Positions 7,615 through 16,716 of a stretch of 64,000 nucleotides of DNA are shown one piece after another. Numbering within the stretch: the first letter of the stretch is position 1; every line of letters starts with the position of its first letter. Made by a program: the position numbers and the translations under genes. The DNA comes from Bin5 sp034422415 (lineage in GTDB: Bacteria > Chloroflexota > Anaerolineae > Caldilineales > Caldilineaceae). The stretch covers positions 3,534,001 to 3,598,000 of the forward strand of contig OZ241871.1 of NCBI GenBank assembly GCA_965202955.1. The letters are read 5' to 3'. Below the pieces are notes generated by a model. It made no database searches. It saw only the letters and a program-made list of their open reading frames with translations, and was not told the DNA's origin.

Positions 7615-10600
7615 TTACTCCTCCCGTTTCACGACTGGCAGAAAGACGCGATAGCCGCTTTGTTCCGCCGGCTCAGTCGGTGCCGGGGCAACCACTGGTG
7701 GCGGCGCATCGGCGGGACGCGGTCTGGCCGACGCGCCGCTGCCATGGGTTGACTGCGAGGGCACGTCGCTGAGGGTAACGAGGTCGATGAGCGCGCTTGT
7801 GCGCCGGTTCGGCGAAGTCTCGTAGACGTTGAAAATGAGCGTGATCTCCTTGCCCGCGTACTGGATCAGGTTGAGCGAGCGGTACTGCCAGCCGCTGCTG
7901 GTCCTCTGGACAAGCATGTAGTTCGGCGCCTGGCCGTCCTCCACCGCAATCACTTCGAACCCGTCACCCCCCCCAGCAGGTTCATCGGTCTCGACACTAT
8001 ATGCAAAAGCCAGGTACGGCCTGCCCGTCGGCACCGTAACGCGCTGTGACACCGTACTATTCCCGCCGTCACTGCCTTCAGTCCCGGGAACGCCGTCATT
8101 AGGTACGAACCCGCTGGCTAGCCGCAGCGCATGGTCCGACGTGCCCGTTTGTCTTTCTATAGCCGAAGTTGAACTGCCCGACTTGGTCCAGCCATTGAGG
8201 TTGTTCTCGAAATCTCCGTTCGTTATGGCGTTCGTACTGGGAGCATAAAGCAATGCAAGAGTGTCATTGGTGCTGAAGTCTCTCCGGCGAATGAGCAACT
8301 GGCCGTCGACCGATATATTCCAGCTGCCGATCGGCACATCTATCGCGAATCGGCCGTTTGAGTCGGTTGTGGCCGTCCTATCCCCAATTTGTACTTCGAC
8401 TCCAACCGCGTTCTCCCCCGCGGGATTGATGACCTTGCCCTGCACGACGCTGTTCTCAGCCACCGTCGTTTCTGCCAGAACGGTCTTCCCCTCAAGCTTG
8501 TGTCCCAAGCGGTCCTCAGCCTCGATGCTGAAGCTATAGCTCTTGCCCACCTCCCCGTTGTATATTGCGCTGTCGTAGGCCGCTGCGCTTTCCTTCCACA
8601 ACGACCAATCGCCGTCTCCGGACTTGGCATAGACCTTCACCCACTTTACGCCCGAGCCCCAGTCGTTTACCCGCCAGGTGACAGTGAAGTTGAGCGGGGA
8701 ATAAGTTGGCATATTGACAATTGATGCGGTCGGAGCCAACGTGTCCTTCTCGATCAGCATGACCGGCTTGCCGAAGATGCCCCTGCCGTAGCCTCCATGC
8801 CCGTCAGGCCAGTTCGCATTGGTTGCTCCTTCCAGGGTGACCTGGTAGATTCCGTCAGTCGGAGTCAGCGCAGTTTCGGTGCCGTCCATCTGGATCATCC
8901 GTGCGCTGGTTCCGGTTGCCGGGATGTTGCCGGTCACCTGCTGCGAACTCAGCGCCCAGGCCAGCAGTCGGCGTTCCTGCGTCTCTGGGTGATAAAACGC
9001 CACGCGGCGTACAAGAAATCGGTCGATATCGCCCCAGGAGACTTCAGTATTCGTAAGGTACTGGTTTGCCAGCTTGAAGGCAGAATACGCTAATCGGGTC
9101 TCCGCGTTCGACGGCGAACAGAAACTGGAGCTCTCGTTTTTGGCAAGCCCAAATCCGTCCGGCGAATCGACTGCGACAACGTTGCCGCAGTCGTCATGCA
9201 ACATGAAATGAAAGATCGGCCCTCCGCCCGCCAGCCGGGTATAGGCGATGTTCTGCCAGACATAGGAGGCCTGCTCATCCGGGGTCGCACGCCAGGGGCT
9301 GGGACAAGTCGGGCCCGGATAGTCGTTGCACACAGGTACACCGCTTTCCGTAATCCAGATCGACTTGTCCTGCCAGCCCCGGCCGTCCAGCGCTTTGCGA
9401 ACACGGTTCGTGTACTGGTAGCCAACGTACGCAAGGGAATAATGGTGCGTACCGGCCGCGTCAAAGAAGCCGTTATACTTGGCGCTCAACGAGTCCCCTT
9501 TGAGTTCATTGAGCATCTGATTCATCCAGTTGCCATTCGCAAAGTGGGCCAGGCCGCCGAAGACGACAAAGGCCTGCGGGTCGATCCATTTGATGACGAT
9601 GTAGGCAACCTTCAGGAGGCGGGCGTACTCTCGCGGCGAGCCGGACCAGAAGTGGCACAGGTCCGGTTCGTTCCAAATCTCCCAGTGGCGAATATTGGTT
9701 CCCGCCGTTCCGCCCGGCTTGTAACGCGAGACTGCCGCGCCGACAAAACGCGCCCATGGGTTGGTCGGGCTTAGCCGCGCGTCGGTCGATGGCTCGTCGG
9801 TTCCATTGGTGAATATGGGATTCCAGAGGCCGAAAGGAGCCGGCGGACCGTTCGAACGTTGACAGTTGCCTGCCTGCGCCTTCAGTTGCGGGGTGTAAGG
9901 AGTTTCGCTGCCTTCCGTGCTGGCCCCCTGAAGTTCGTCCAGGACGTAATTGGTCACTCCAATGACGTCGCACTCGCCTCCCGCCTCCTGCACATTGCAG
10001 TCCCCGGCGGGAGGGGCAAGGTCCGGCGGTACCTGCGCAAACGAACCTCCAAGCGATGTGCTGACGGCACGCCCTCCAATTCGGTACTGACGCGGCGTCC
10101 CCAAAAGGATGCCCAGCGTGTCCATTCCCAGGGCCTCATTGGCTTTGATCGCGTTGTCTTGCCCGGTCCACGTGAATTCACCGAGCCGTCTCTCGATCTG
10201 TTCCCAGTAGATCGGAAAACGGTCCATCACTACTCCCGTGTCCAGACCGCGTTGGATCCGCTGCATGCCGCTGTTCGTCTCAGCCGAGTTGACGAAGGCA
10301 AGACCGAAGTCAGAGATCGAGAGCGCAGCCCCGGTCGGCGTTACGGTCGGGGCCGGTGTGGCCGTCTCTGTTGCCGTCGCCGTAGGCGTGACGGCGGCCT
10401 GACGCAAGTCGGAATCTGGGTACGACTCGAAGAGCAAGAAGGGCGGCGCCCACAGCCGGGCCCCTTTTCCGGCGCGCGCCTCCACGCCCGCGCTGACCCA
10501 GCCAGCAGTCAGCAGGAGCAACGCTGGCGCGAGCACGATTGGGACCAGCAAGAGCGAAATGAGCGCGAATCGTCGTCGGGAGGCCGCAAAAACTGCATCT

Positions 10601-10668
10601 GTGCGGACAATGCCCCTCCCTTCCCAAATCGAGCGAGTGCGTTCAAAACTGGCGCGTATGCGTTGCAT
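7615..10668 (-). CDS. Membrane-anchored glycosidase-like protein with Ig-like, carboxypeptidase-regulatory-like and CBM-like domains
   Basis: The 1017-residue protein has one N-terminal membrane segment at residues 35-57 after a basic stretch, so it is probably exported and anchored. A Thr/Pro-rich linker (93-113) is followed by a TIM-barrel glycoside-hydrolase-like domain (about 117-560). Its probable acid/base is Glu334 in WEIWNEPD and its probable nucleophile Glu441 in IWITESG, a clan-A type arrangement resembling GH39/GH5 relatives. An Ig-like segment (about 655-740), a carboxypeptidase-regulatory-like repeat (VVQGKVINPAGENAVGVEV) and a galactose-binding-like jelly-roll (NGDFENNLNGW onward) follow. 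The tail is Pro-rich and ends YRVFLPVVKREE. The polysaccharide substrate is unknown. The reading frame is intact and there is no downstream partner. Confidence 0.75.
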   Translation of the reverse strand: MQRIRASFERTRSIWEGRGIVRTDAVFAASRRRFALISLLLVPIVLAPALLLLTAGWVSAGVEARAGKGARLWAPPFLLFESYPDSDLRQAAVTPTATATETATPAPTVTPTGAALSISDFGLAFVNSAETNSGMQRIQRGLDTGVVMDRFPIYWEQIERRLGEFTWTGQDNAIKANEALGMDTLGILLGTPRQYRIGGRAVSTSLGGSFAQVPPDLAPPAGDCNVQEAGGECDVIGVTNYVLDELQGASTEGSETPYTPQLKAQAGNCQRSNGPPAPFGLWNPIFTNGTDEPSTDARLSPTNPWARFVGAAVSRYKPGGTAGTNIRHWEIWNEPDLCHFWSGSPREYARLLKVAYIVIKWIDPQAFVVFGGLAHFANGNWMNQMLNELKGDSLSAKYNGFFDAAGTHHYSLAYVGYQYTNRVRKALDGRGWQDKSIWITESGVPVCNDYPGPTCPSPWRATPDEQASYVWQNIAYTRLAGGGPIFHFMLHDDCGNVVAVDSPDGFGLAKNESSSFCSPSNAETRLAYSAFKLANQYLTNTEVSWGDIDRFLVRRVAFYHPETQERRLLAWALSSQQVTGNIPATGTSARMIQMDGTETALTPTDGIYQVTLEGATNANWPDGHGGYGRGIFGKPVMLIEKDTLAPTASIVNMPTYSPLNFTVTWRVNDWGSGVKWVKVYAKSGDGDWSLWKESAAAYDSAIYNGEVGKSYSFSIEAEDRLGHKLEGKTVLAETTVAENSVVQGKVINPAGENAVGVEVQIGDRTATTDSNGRFAIDVPIGSWNISVDGQLLIRRRDFSTNDTLALLYAPSTNAITNGDFENNLNGWTKSGSSTSAIERQTGTSDHALRLASGFVPNDGVPGTEGSDGGNSTVSQRVTVPTGRPYLAFAYSVETDEPAGGGDGFEVIAVEDGQAPNYMLVQRTSSGWQYRSLNLIQYAGKEITLIFNVYETSPNRRTSALIDLVTLSDVPSQSTHGSGASARPRPADAPPPVVAPAPTEPAEQSGYRVFLPVVKREE

Positions 10669-10776
10669 GAAACCTGCATCCGTTCTTGGGTGGCTGTCTT
10701 TCCGCAGGAAGACGTGATCGAATCAGAGGGCGGATACAACCCGGTCTCACAAGTGTACCACACGGGTCGACTATCA

Positions 10777-10785
10777 ATAATAGCA
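10777..10785 (-). promoter_or_regulatory. Extended -10 promoter candidate for the glycosidase-like gene
   Basis: On the reverse strand, TGC followed by TATTAT gives an extended -10 (five of six consensus bases), about 110 bases upstream of the start at 10668. No clear -35 was found. Confidence 0.35.
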
Positions 10786-10906
10786 CGCTGAATTGTTGGA
10801 ACAGGCCGTCTGCAACCGGAGTCGCTTCCCTCTTACGCCCCGAACATGCCAAAGTGCAGATTCCGACGATCGCGGGTGTCTCGCCGTCCAGTCGAGATAA
10901 AGAGTT

Positions 10907-10929
10907 CCCTGTTCGCGATTCGAACAGGG
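10907..10929 (-). terminator. Hairpin downstream of the inositol cluster
   Basis: A perfect 9-bp stem (CCCTGTTCG / CGAACAGGG) with a 5-nt loop lies about 170 bases after the iolG stop. It may end the long reverse-strand transcript. On that strand it is followed by AACTCTTTATC rather than a pure T tract, so termination efficiency is uncertain. The rest of the 10669-11095 gap shows only the promoter candidate. Confidence 0.45.
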
Positions 10930-11095
10930 CCAAGTAGGGATTTTGCAAAGACAATCTTCCTTGGAAGGACTGCTTATGTAGTAACTACTGAATGTTTGCT
11001 CTAGGGAGCCGTAAAATGCAGAAAGTTCTTGCCCTGCGGGGAAAAATCTTAGGAGTCGACCCGGGTGTCCTCAGCCCACACCGCAAAAGGAGAGT

Positions 11096-12115
11096 TTAGA
11101 TGGCGATTTCGCTGACGGTGACCGTGCGCTTCTCCTGAAGGGAGATTCCAGCGGCCAGCGCCAGCACAACGGGCGCCCGACCGTCGCGCCCAGTTACCTC
11201 GACGTCGCTGTCGTTCACAATCGAACGAATGAAAGAACGCATTTCGTCGGCGTAAGCAGCCTTGTAACGTTCGAGGAAGAAGTAGAGCGGTTTGGCATGG
11301 ACTACGCCCGCCTCGGTCTGCCGGATGACGCGGTCTGGGGTGTTGTTTTCGCAAAGAACGGAGCCTCTCGATCCCAGGACCTCCACCTTTTGATCGTAGC
11401 CATAAACCGCCTGCCGCGAGTTCGTGATCACGCCAAGCGCGCCGCTTCGGTAACGCACTGATACGACTGCCGTGTCGATGTCGCCCGCCTTGCCGATGGA
11501 AGGATCAACGCGCACCGCACCGCTCGCCGACACCTCTTCGATCTCGTCGTCGAGCAGGAAGCGGCACATGTCGAAGTCGTGGATCATCATGTCCAGAAAC
11601 AGGCCGCCTGACCTCTCAATATAACTGACAGGAGGCGGCTCGGGATCTCGGCTGGTGATCTGCAAGAGATAGGGTTTGCCGACCTCACCGTCGCGGACCG
11701 CGTCGCGCACGCCCCGGAAGTTGGGGTCAAAGCGGCGGTTGAAGCCGATCTGCAACTTTACCCCGCACTCGGCAACGGCTGCCAGCGCCCCGTCGACCGC
11801 GGCCAGATCCAGCGCGATCGGCTTCTCGCAAAAGACATGCTTGCCAGCGCGCGCGGCCCGTATGATGAAGTCGGCGTGTGTCTCGGTGCTAGAACAGATC
11901 GCGACGGCATCGATGCCGTCGTCCGCAAAGACTTCCGCAGGCTCGCTGCTGGCTCTGGGTATGCCAAACCGCTGTGCCGCGGCACGCGCGGCCGGTTGGA
12001 CAACGTCGGCGACGACCGCCACCTCGGCCTCGGGAATGTAGCGCGTCAGGTTTTCCGCGTGGACCTGCCCGATCCGTCCGGCGCCGAGGATTGCGAAACG
12101 TACTGTATCTCCCAT
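11096..12115 (-). CDS. iolG: Inositol 2-dehydrogenase (Gfo/Idh/MocA family)
   Basis: The 339-residue enzyme oxidises myo-inositol to 2-keto-myo-inositol with NAD+, the first step of inositol breakdown. It shows the N-terminal Rossmann fingerprint FAILGAGRIGQVHAENL, the EKPIALD motif carrying the conserved lysine, GFNRRFDPNF, and the catalytic Asp/His pair in FLDMMIHDFDMCRFLLDD. Length and motifs fit the classical IolG. The ATG at 12115 has GAGG 8 nt upstream; a TTG one codon earlier is possible. It is the last gene of the inositol cluster, 19 bases downstream of another Gfo/Idh gene. Confidence 0.9.
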   Translation of the reverse strand: MGDTVRFAILGAGRIGQVHAENLTRYIPEAEVAVVADVVQPAARAAAQRFGIPRASSEPAEVFADDGIDAVAICSSTETHADFIIRAARAGKHVFCEKPIALDLAAVDGALAAVAECGVKLQIGFNRRFDPNFRGVRDAVRDGEVGKPYLLQITSRDPEPPPVSYIERSGGLFLDMMIHDFDMCRFLLDDEIEEVSASGAVRVDPSIGKAGDIDTAVVSVRYRSGALGVITNSRQAVYGYDQKVEVLGSRGSVLCENNTPDRVIRQTEAGVVHAKPLYFFLERYKAAYADEMRSFIRSIVNDSDVEVTGRDGRAPVVLALAAGISLQEKRTVTVSEIAI

Positions 12116-12134
12116 CAATTCTGCCTCGCCGCCT

Positions 12135-13244
12135 TCAATTGATCTCTTCCAGCGAGACCCACCGCCCAGTACGTCCGCTCAGAGCGGCCGCATCGGTGAT
12201 GCGCTGCACGATGGCGCCGTCTTCGAGGCTGGGACTGAAAGGTTGTCCGTCAGCAATTGCATTGATCCAGCCGCGGGTCATGTGGTCCTCGACCCGGAAG
12301 ACGTCGCGATAGGTGTTGTGGACCGTATCGCGCCGCAGTTTGCCCCAGATGTGGTCCGGCATAGGCAGAAGACGGGTCGGCCCTTCACCTTGCCGTGTCC
12401 CGTGCACCTCCTGTCCATCCACCCAATCGATCACGCTGCGCAGCGTACCGTCCTCGCCGTGCAGGTCAAACTCATGCCTCTGGCCAAAGACCGTTTCCTC
12501 CGTGCAGACCGCCGAAGCATGCACAAGCCCCTGCGCTCCATTGGCGAACTTTAGCAGTGTGTAGGCCCCGTCCTCCGTGCGCTCGTAGGGCTTGCCCTCA
12601 GGCGTGACCTCCGGGCGCTCGACGAACTCGCCCGTCAAAGCAAACACATCGGTTACGTCACCGAACCACCAATACGCCAGATAGAAGAAGTGTGATGCGA
12701 TATTGCCCAGAACGCCGGTTGCGGCAAAGGCCCGGTCATCCCGCCAGCTGTAGCCTCGATCGCGCGCATACCCGGTGTAGTAGCGCAGGTTCAAATGGAA
12801 AGGCCTGCCAATATAGTCTTCGTCGAGCAACTCCTTGATGTAGCGGTTCGAAGGCATGAATCGGTAGGTAAAGGGCGTACAGTGAATCAACCCCTTTTCC
12901 GATGCCAGCGCCGCCATCTCCGCCGCATGCGCGTAGGACAGCGCCAGCGGTTTCTCGCACAGCACGTGCAGGTCAGCGTTGAGCGCCTTCATCGTGATCG
13001 GATAGTGTGTTTCGTGACCCGACGCGACCACCAACGCTTCGATTTCACCGCTGTTGACCAGCGCATCAACATCTGTGTAGACCTGAGGAATCTGCCAGCG
13101 CTCGGCAAATGCATCGGCCCGTTCCCGGTTGCGCCCGCAGACCGCCACGACATCTGCCAGAGGATGCGGCGACAAAGCCGGCAAATACATCGCATCTGCC
13201 CACCAGCTCGTGCTCACCACCCCCACGCGTACATTGCTTGACAT
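12135..13244 (-). CDS. Gfo/Idh/MocA family oxidoreductase
   Basis: A 369-residue NAD(P)-dependent sugar dehydrogenase-like protein. The cofactor-binding N-terminus is unusual (VGVVSTSWWADAMYLPAL) in place of the common GxGxxG. The HVLCEKPLALSYAHA motif and a second domain with TGVLGNIASHFFYLAYWWFGD are clear. GGGAGAAGTGAA precedes the ATG. Relatives with the STSWWAD start act on uncharacterised sugars. Its place between two other Gfo/Idh genes in the inositol cluster suggests a role on inositol isomers or methyl-inositols, which is inference. Confidence 0.85.
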   Translation of the reverse strand: MSSNVRVGVVSTSWWADAMYLPALSPHPLADVVAVCGRNRERADAFAERWQIPQVYTDVDALVNSGEIEALVVASGHETHYPITMKALNADLHVLCEKPLALSYAHAAEMAALASEKGLIHCTPFTYRFMPSNRYIKELLDEDYIGRPFHLNLRYYTGYARDRGYSWRDDRAFAATGVLGNIASHFFYLAYWWFGDVTDVFALTGEFVERPEVTPEGKPYERTEDGAYTLLKFANGAQGLVHASAVCTEETVFGQRHEFDLHGEDGTLRSVIDWVDGQEVHGTRQGEGPTRLLPMPDHIWGKLRRDTVHNTYRDVFRVEDHMTRGWINAIADGQPFSPSLEDGAIVQRITDAAALSGRTGRWVSLEEIN

Positions 13245-13375
13245 TTCACTTCTCCCATTGAGATGTAACGGCGAACGGCGGCTCTGCAGATTGACGGCCC
13301 CGCAACAACCGCCGGCACAAAGCGCAACCCCGCAGGCATGGAGTCAGGCCGTGCGTATTCTGTGCCAACGCAACG

Positions 13376-14563
13376 CTACCCGGCGCCTTTTTCCTCGATC
13401 GGATGTACATCCTCCCACCCACCGCTCTCCCAAGAGCGGGCCATCGCCTCCTGCACCTCGGCCAGCTGGCGGGCGTCGCCAAAACTTGGGGACCGCTGCA
13501 CGCCTTCGGCAATCGACATCAGGAAGTTGTGCGCCTCCAACACCTTCAACTCCTCATAGCCCAGGCCAATCGCGTCACCCGGATTGAACCGGGCGTGCCA
13601 CGGATGTGCCGGCCCGCCCAGCAGCGTTGTGTAACCGTCATGCAGGCCGTCGCTGCCCGGAACGTAGAGATCCAATTCATTCATACGCTCGAAGTTCCAC
13701 TTGGCCGCGCCCTCGGTGCCGTTGACCTCAAACGACATCTCGCACTTCGGGCCGAAGACCGCCCGGCAGGCCTCGAAACTACCCTGTACGCCGTTTTCAA
13801 ACTCAACCAACGCGCCCACGTAGTCCTCATTCTCGACCTCGCCGGTGGGATCGCCCGGGTTGCCCACCGAAAAGTGCGTGCCCTCGCCTGGCACCGGCAG
13901 CGGCCGCTCGAGAATGAAAATGCGGCGATTGCTGACAAGGCGTCGAATCGGCCCGACCAGCATATGCGCCATATCCGCCGTGTGCGACATGATGTCACCC
14001 AGAACGCCCAGCCCCGCCTCGTCCCGCTTGAACCGCCATGTCAACATGCCGTAGGGGTTGCTGCCGTACATGGCGAAGAAGCGGCCGCGGTAGTGCGTCA
14101 GCTGGCCGAGTTTTCCTTCCTCGATCAGATTCTTGCAGTGCTGCACCATCGGAGCCCAGCGGTAGTTGAAGCCGACAAAGCTCATCACGCCGGCCTCGCG
14201 CGCCATCCGTTCGATCGCCGCCGTCTCCTGCGGGCCTCGCCCCACCGGCTTCTCGCAGAATACGTGCTTCCCCGCCGCCGTGACCGCCTCTACCATCTCC
14301 TTGTGCATGAAATTCGGCGCGGCAATATTGACGACGTGCACCTCCGGGTGGGCCACAACGGCGCGCCAGTCGGTCGTCGACCGTTCGAACCCAAGCGAAA
14401 TCCTGGCTTCCTCTGCCCGGTGCGGTACATCGTCGGCGCAGATCACCAATCGCGCCCGAATGCCGCTGTCATGGAAGCGGTCATTGAGCAGCCGGTACGA
14501 ACGACTGTGGACCGTGCCCATCCAGCCCATGCCGATGACGCCAATACCAATCTCTTGAGCCAT
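13376..14563 (-). CDS. Gfo/Idh/MocA family oxidoreductase
   Basis: A 395-residue dehydrogenase with the fingerprint IGVIGMGWMGTVHSRSYRLL, the conserved HVFCEKPVGRGPQETAAIERM block and GFNYRWAPMVQHCKNLIEEGKLG. The catalytic region VLGDIMSHTADMAHMLVG follows. Two extra loops make it longer than IolG. Upstream is iolA (53-base gap) and downstream another Gfo/Idh gene, all in one direction. Family membership is secure; the substrate (an inositol stereoisomer, inosose or other sugar) is unknown. Confidence 0.87.
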   Translation of the reverse strand: MAQEIGIGVIGMGWMGTVHSRSYRLLNDRFHDSGIRARLVICADDVPHRAEEARISLGFERSTTDWRAVVAHPEVHVVNIAAPNFMHKEMVEAVTAAGKHVFCEKPVGRGPQETAAIERMAREAGVMSFVGFNYRWAPMVQHCKNLIEEGKLGQLTHYRGRFFAMYGSNPYGMLTWRFKRDEAGLGVLGDIMSHTADMAHMLVGPIRRLVSNRRIFILERPLPVPGEGTHFSVGNPGDPTGEVENEDYVGALVEFENGVQGSFEACRAVFGPKCEMSFEVNGTEGAAKWNFERMNELDLYVPGSDGLHDGYTTLLGGPAHPWHARFNPGDAIGLGYEELKVLEAHNFLMSIAEGVQRSPSFGDARQLAEVQEAMARSWESGGWEDVHPIEEKGAG

Positions 14564-14616
14564 GAGCCCCCATCCTCATTTCAATGTGGCTGCGCGCGCG
14601 GCCTGAGTGGGCCAGC

Positions 14617-16110
14617 TCAGAATCTGCGGCTCCACTCCTGGGGCCAGCGCTCGACCACAACCTTGGTCTGCGTGTAGAATTCGATTCCGTGACGGCTCTG
14701 CGCGTGCAGATCGCCGAAAAAGCTTTCGTTCCAGCCGCTGAAAGGGAAGAATGCCATCGGCGCGGCTACGCCAATGTTGATGCCGATATTGCCGGCGTCA
14801 ACCTCGTGACGGAACTGGCGCGCGGTCGCGCCGCTGCTGGTGAAGAGACAGGCCATATTACCGTAGGCGCTGACGCTGCGATCGTTGATCAGAGCGATCG
14901 CGTCGTCAATCGTGTCGGCGTGCATCAGACTGAGGACAGGGCCGAAAATTTCGGTGCGCGCGATCTGGCTGGACGGGTCGACCGCGTCCAGGACCGTAGG
15001 AAAGACCCAATAGCCGTCATCGTATCCGGCAACGCGCTTCTGCCGCCCATCCACAAGGACGCGCGCGCCTTCGCGCGCTCCATTCTCGATCAGGCCCTCG
15101 ATGCGCGCCTTGCTCTCGCGTGTGATGACCGGACCCATTTCGGTCGCCTCATCCATCCCGTAGCCGACTTTGCGGCTGGCTGCCAGGTCCGCGATCCCCT
15201 CCGTGAACGGGTCCTTCGCCTCGCCCACCGTCACCGCGACCGAAACGGCCAGGCAGCGCTGGCCCGCGCAGCCAAAGGCCGAGTCCCCCATCATCTGGGT
15301 CGTGGTCTCGATATTGGCGTCCGGCATGATGACCACCGGATTTTTGGCCCCGCCCTGACACTGCGCACGTTTGCCGTTCGCCGTGGCCCGGCTGTAGACA
15401 TATTTCGCCACCGCGGTCGAGCCGACAAAGCTGATCGCGCGAATGTCCGGGTGGTCCAGGATCGCGTTCACGGTATCCGCGCCGCCGTTGACCAGCTGCA
15501 CAACCCCCGGTGGGAATCCCGCTTCTTCGATCAGGGCGAAAAGTTTCTGCGTCGTCATCGGCACTTTTTCGCTCGGCTTCAAAATGAAGCAGTTGCCGGT
15601 AGCCACGGCATAGGGCAAGAACCAGAGCGGGATCATGCCAGGAAAATTGAACGGCGTGATCGCGGCCACAACGCCGAGCGGTTGGCGGATCATGTGCTCG
15701 TCAATGCCGCGGGCGATGTCCTCGTTGTTCCAACCCTGCATCAGCGAGGGCGTCCCGCAAGCCACTTCGACATTCTCGATGCCGCGGCGCAACTCGCCCA
15801 CGCTCTCGACAAAGGTTTTACCGCATTCGTTCGTAAGGATCTGCCCGATGTCGTTCAGATGCTCTTCCAGCAGCATCTTCAGGTTGAAGAGCGGTTGCAC
15901 GCGGTCCACGACCGGTGTCTCCCGCCACCCTTTGTAGGCCGCCAGCCCGGCGGACACCGCCGCATCGACCTCGGCGGCCGGAGAAAGGCCCACGGTCGCA
16001 ATTGCGCCGCCGGTGGCCGGGTTATGCACGTCCAGCGCCTCCGCTGCGCCGCTGGACTGCCACTGGCCGTTTACGAAGTTGAGAAGCTCCTGTACTTGTG
16101 TCATCTCCAT
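14617..16110 (-). CDS. iolA: Methylmalonate-semialdehyde dehydrogenase (acylating)
   Basis: The 497-residue ALDH-superfamily enzyme converts malonate or methylmalonate semialdehyde plus CoA and NAD+ to acetyl- or propionyl-CoA, the last step of inositol breakdown. Visible are ITPFNFPGMIPLWFLPYA, FILKPSEKVPMT, the NAD-site block ISFVGSTAVAKYVYSRA, QGGAKNPVVIMPDA and the nucleophile Cys286 in GCAGQRCLAVSVAV. The GGAKN segment stands where hydrolytic ALDHs carry the general-base Glu, as expected for the CoA-dependent type. A second ATG at 16104 has a better-spaced GAGG and may be the true start. It is also called mmsA; its place in the iol cluster favours iolA. Confidence 0.95.
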   Translation of the reverse strand: MEMTQVQELLNFVNGQWQSSGAAEALDVHNPATGGAIATVGLSPAAEVDAAVSAGLAAYKGWRETPVVDRVQPLFNLKMLLEEHLNDIGQILTNECGKTFVESVGELRRGIENVEVACGTPSLMQGWNNEDIARGIDEHMIRQPLGVVAAITPFNFPGMIPLWFLPYAVATGNCFILKPSEKVPMTTQKLFALIEEAGFPPGVVQLVNGGADTVNAILDHPDIRAISFVGSTAVAKYVYSRATANGKRAQCQGGAKNPVVIMPDANIETTTQMMGDSAFGCAGQRCLAVSVAVTVGEAKDPFTEGIADLAASRKVGYGMDEATEMGPVITRESKARIEGLIENGAREGARVLVDGRQKRVAGYDDGYWVFPTVLDAVDPSSQIARTEIFGPVLSLMHADTIDDAIALINDRSVSAYGNMACLFTSSGATARQFRHEVDAGNIGINIGVAAPMAFFPFSGWNESFFGDLHAQSRHGIEFYTQTKVVVERWPQEWSRRF

Positions 16111-16118
16111 TTCCTCTT

Positions 16119-16595
16119 CTAGGTGAAAATCTCCTCAAGCGCGATTCGGACATCTACCGCAGGGTCGGTAATCTCGCCTTCGCTAATCACTCTCGGATCG
16201 GTGTCTCGCCCGAAAACGACCACCTGCTTCAGTGGAGGATGCACCAGCCAAACCGAGCGCACACCGAAACGAAAGTAACTCTCGATCCTCGGTATGAAGT
16301 CGTTTACGCTCTGAGAAGGTGAAACAATTTCGATAGCAGTCAACGGTGCTTCTTCCAGCCGGACCTCGTCGCGCAGCCAGTCCAACTGCCGTTCGCCGGT
16401 CACAATCAGGTCGGGTGTCAGCGGAGGGTCTGTGCCGAGAGAGACTTCACTTCCGACCAGGTATCGGTCACGGCAGGCCGATATAAGCGCAAATGAAAAC
16501 TTTGCTTGAACGACTCCGTGATTGAGGCTTGGCATCGGCTTTCCCCGCTCTTTTTCGTAATCTTCCGCCAAGCCCGATTCCGGTGGCAGCGTCAC
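16119..16595 (-). CDS. Uma2-family (DUF820) restriction-endonuclease-like protein
   Basis: A 158-residue protein starting at a GTG (16595) with AGGGG upstream. The PD-(D/E)xK-type core is visible as LTPDLIVTG followed by LTAIEIVSPSQSVNDF, and then YFRFGVRSVWLVHPPLKQVVVF, the usual Uma2 tail. In most relatives a Lys precedes the conserved Tyr; here the equivalent stretch is FIPRIESYF with Arg, so catalytic competence is doubtful. It lies between iolD and iolA, only 8 bases before the iolA start, so it is probably carried on the inositol transcript. Uma2 proteins are abundant in Chloroflexota and Cyanobacteria, and their role is unclear. Confidence 0.8.
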   Translation of the reverse strand: MTLPPESGLAEDYEKERGKPMPSLNHGVVQAKFSFALISACRDRYLVGSEVSLGTDPPLTPDLIVTGERQLDWLRDEVRLEEAPLTAIEIVSPSQSVNDFIPRIESYFRFGVRSVWLVHPPLKQVVVFGRDTDPRVISEGEITDPAVDVRIALEEIFT

Positions 16596-16716
16596 TGTCT
16601 TAGGACCCCTCCTTTGAAAGAGTCAAGCTCTCAGCCCTCCAGCCTGACCTTCTGCTCTTCCAATGCAACACCGATCATGAGAACATTAGGGACCTGCACT
16701 GCTGTCGTGCAGGAAA

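Noticed and set aside
14584..16122. 512-codon forward frame opposite iolA
   Set aside because: Antisense of a well-conserved dehydrogenase; product is His/Arg-rich without any domain.
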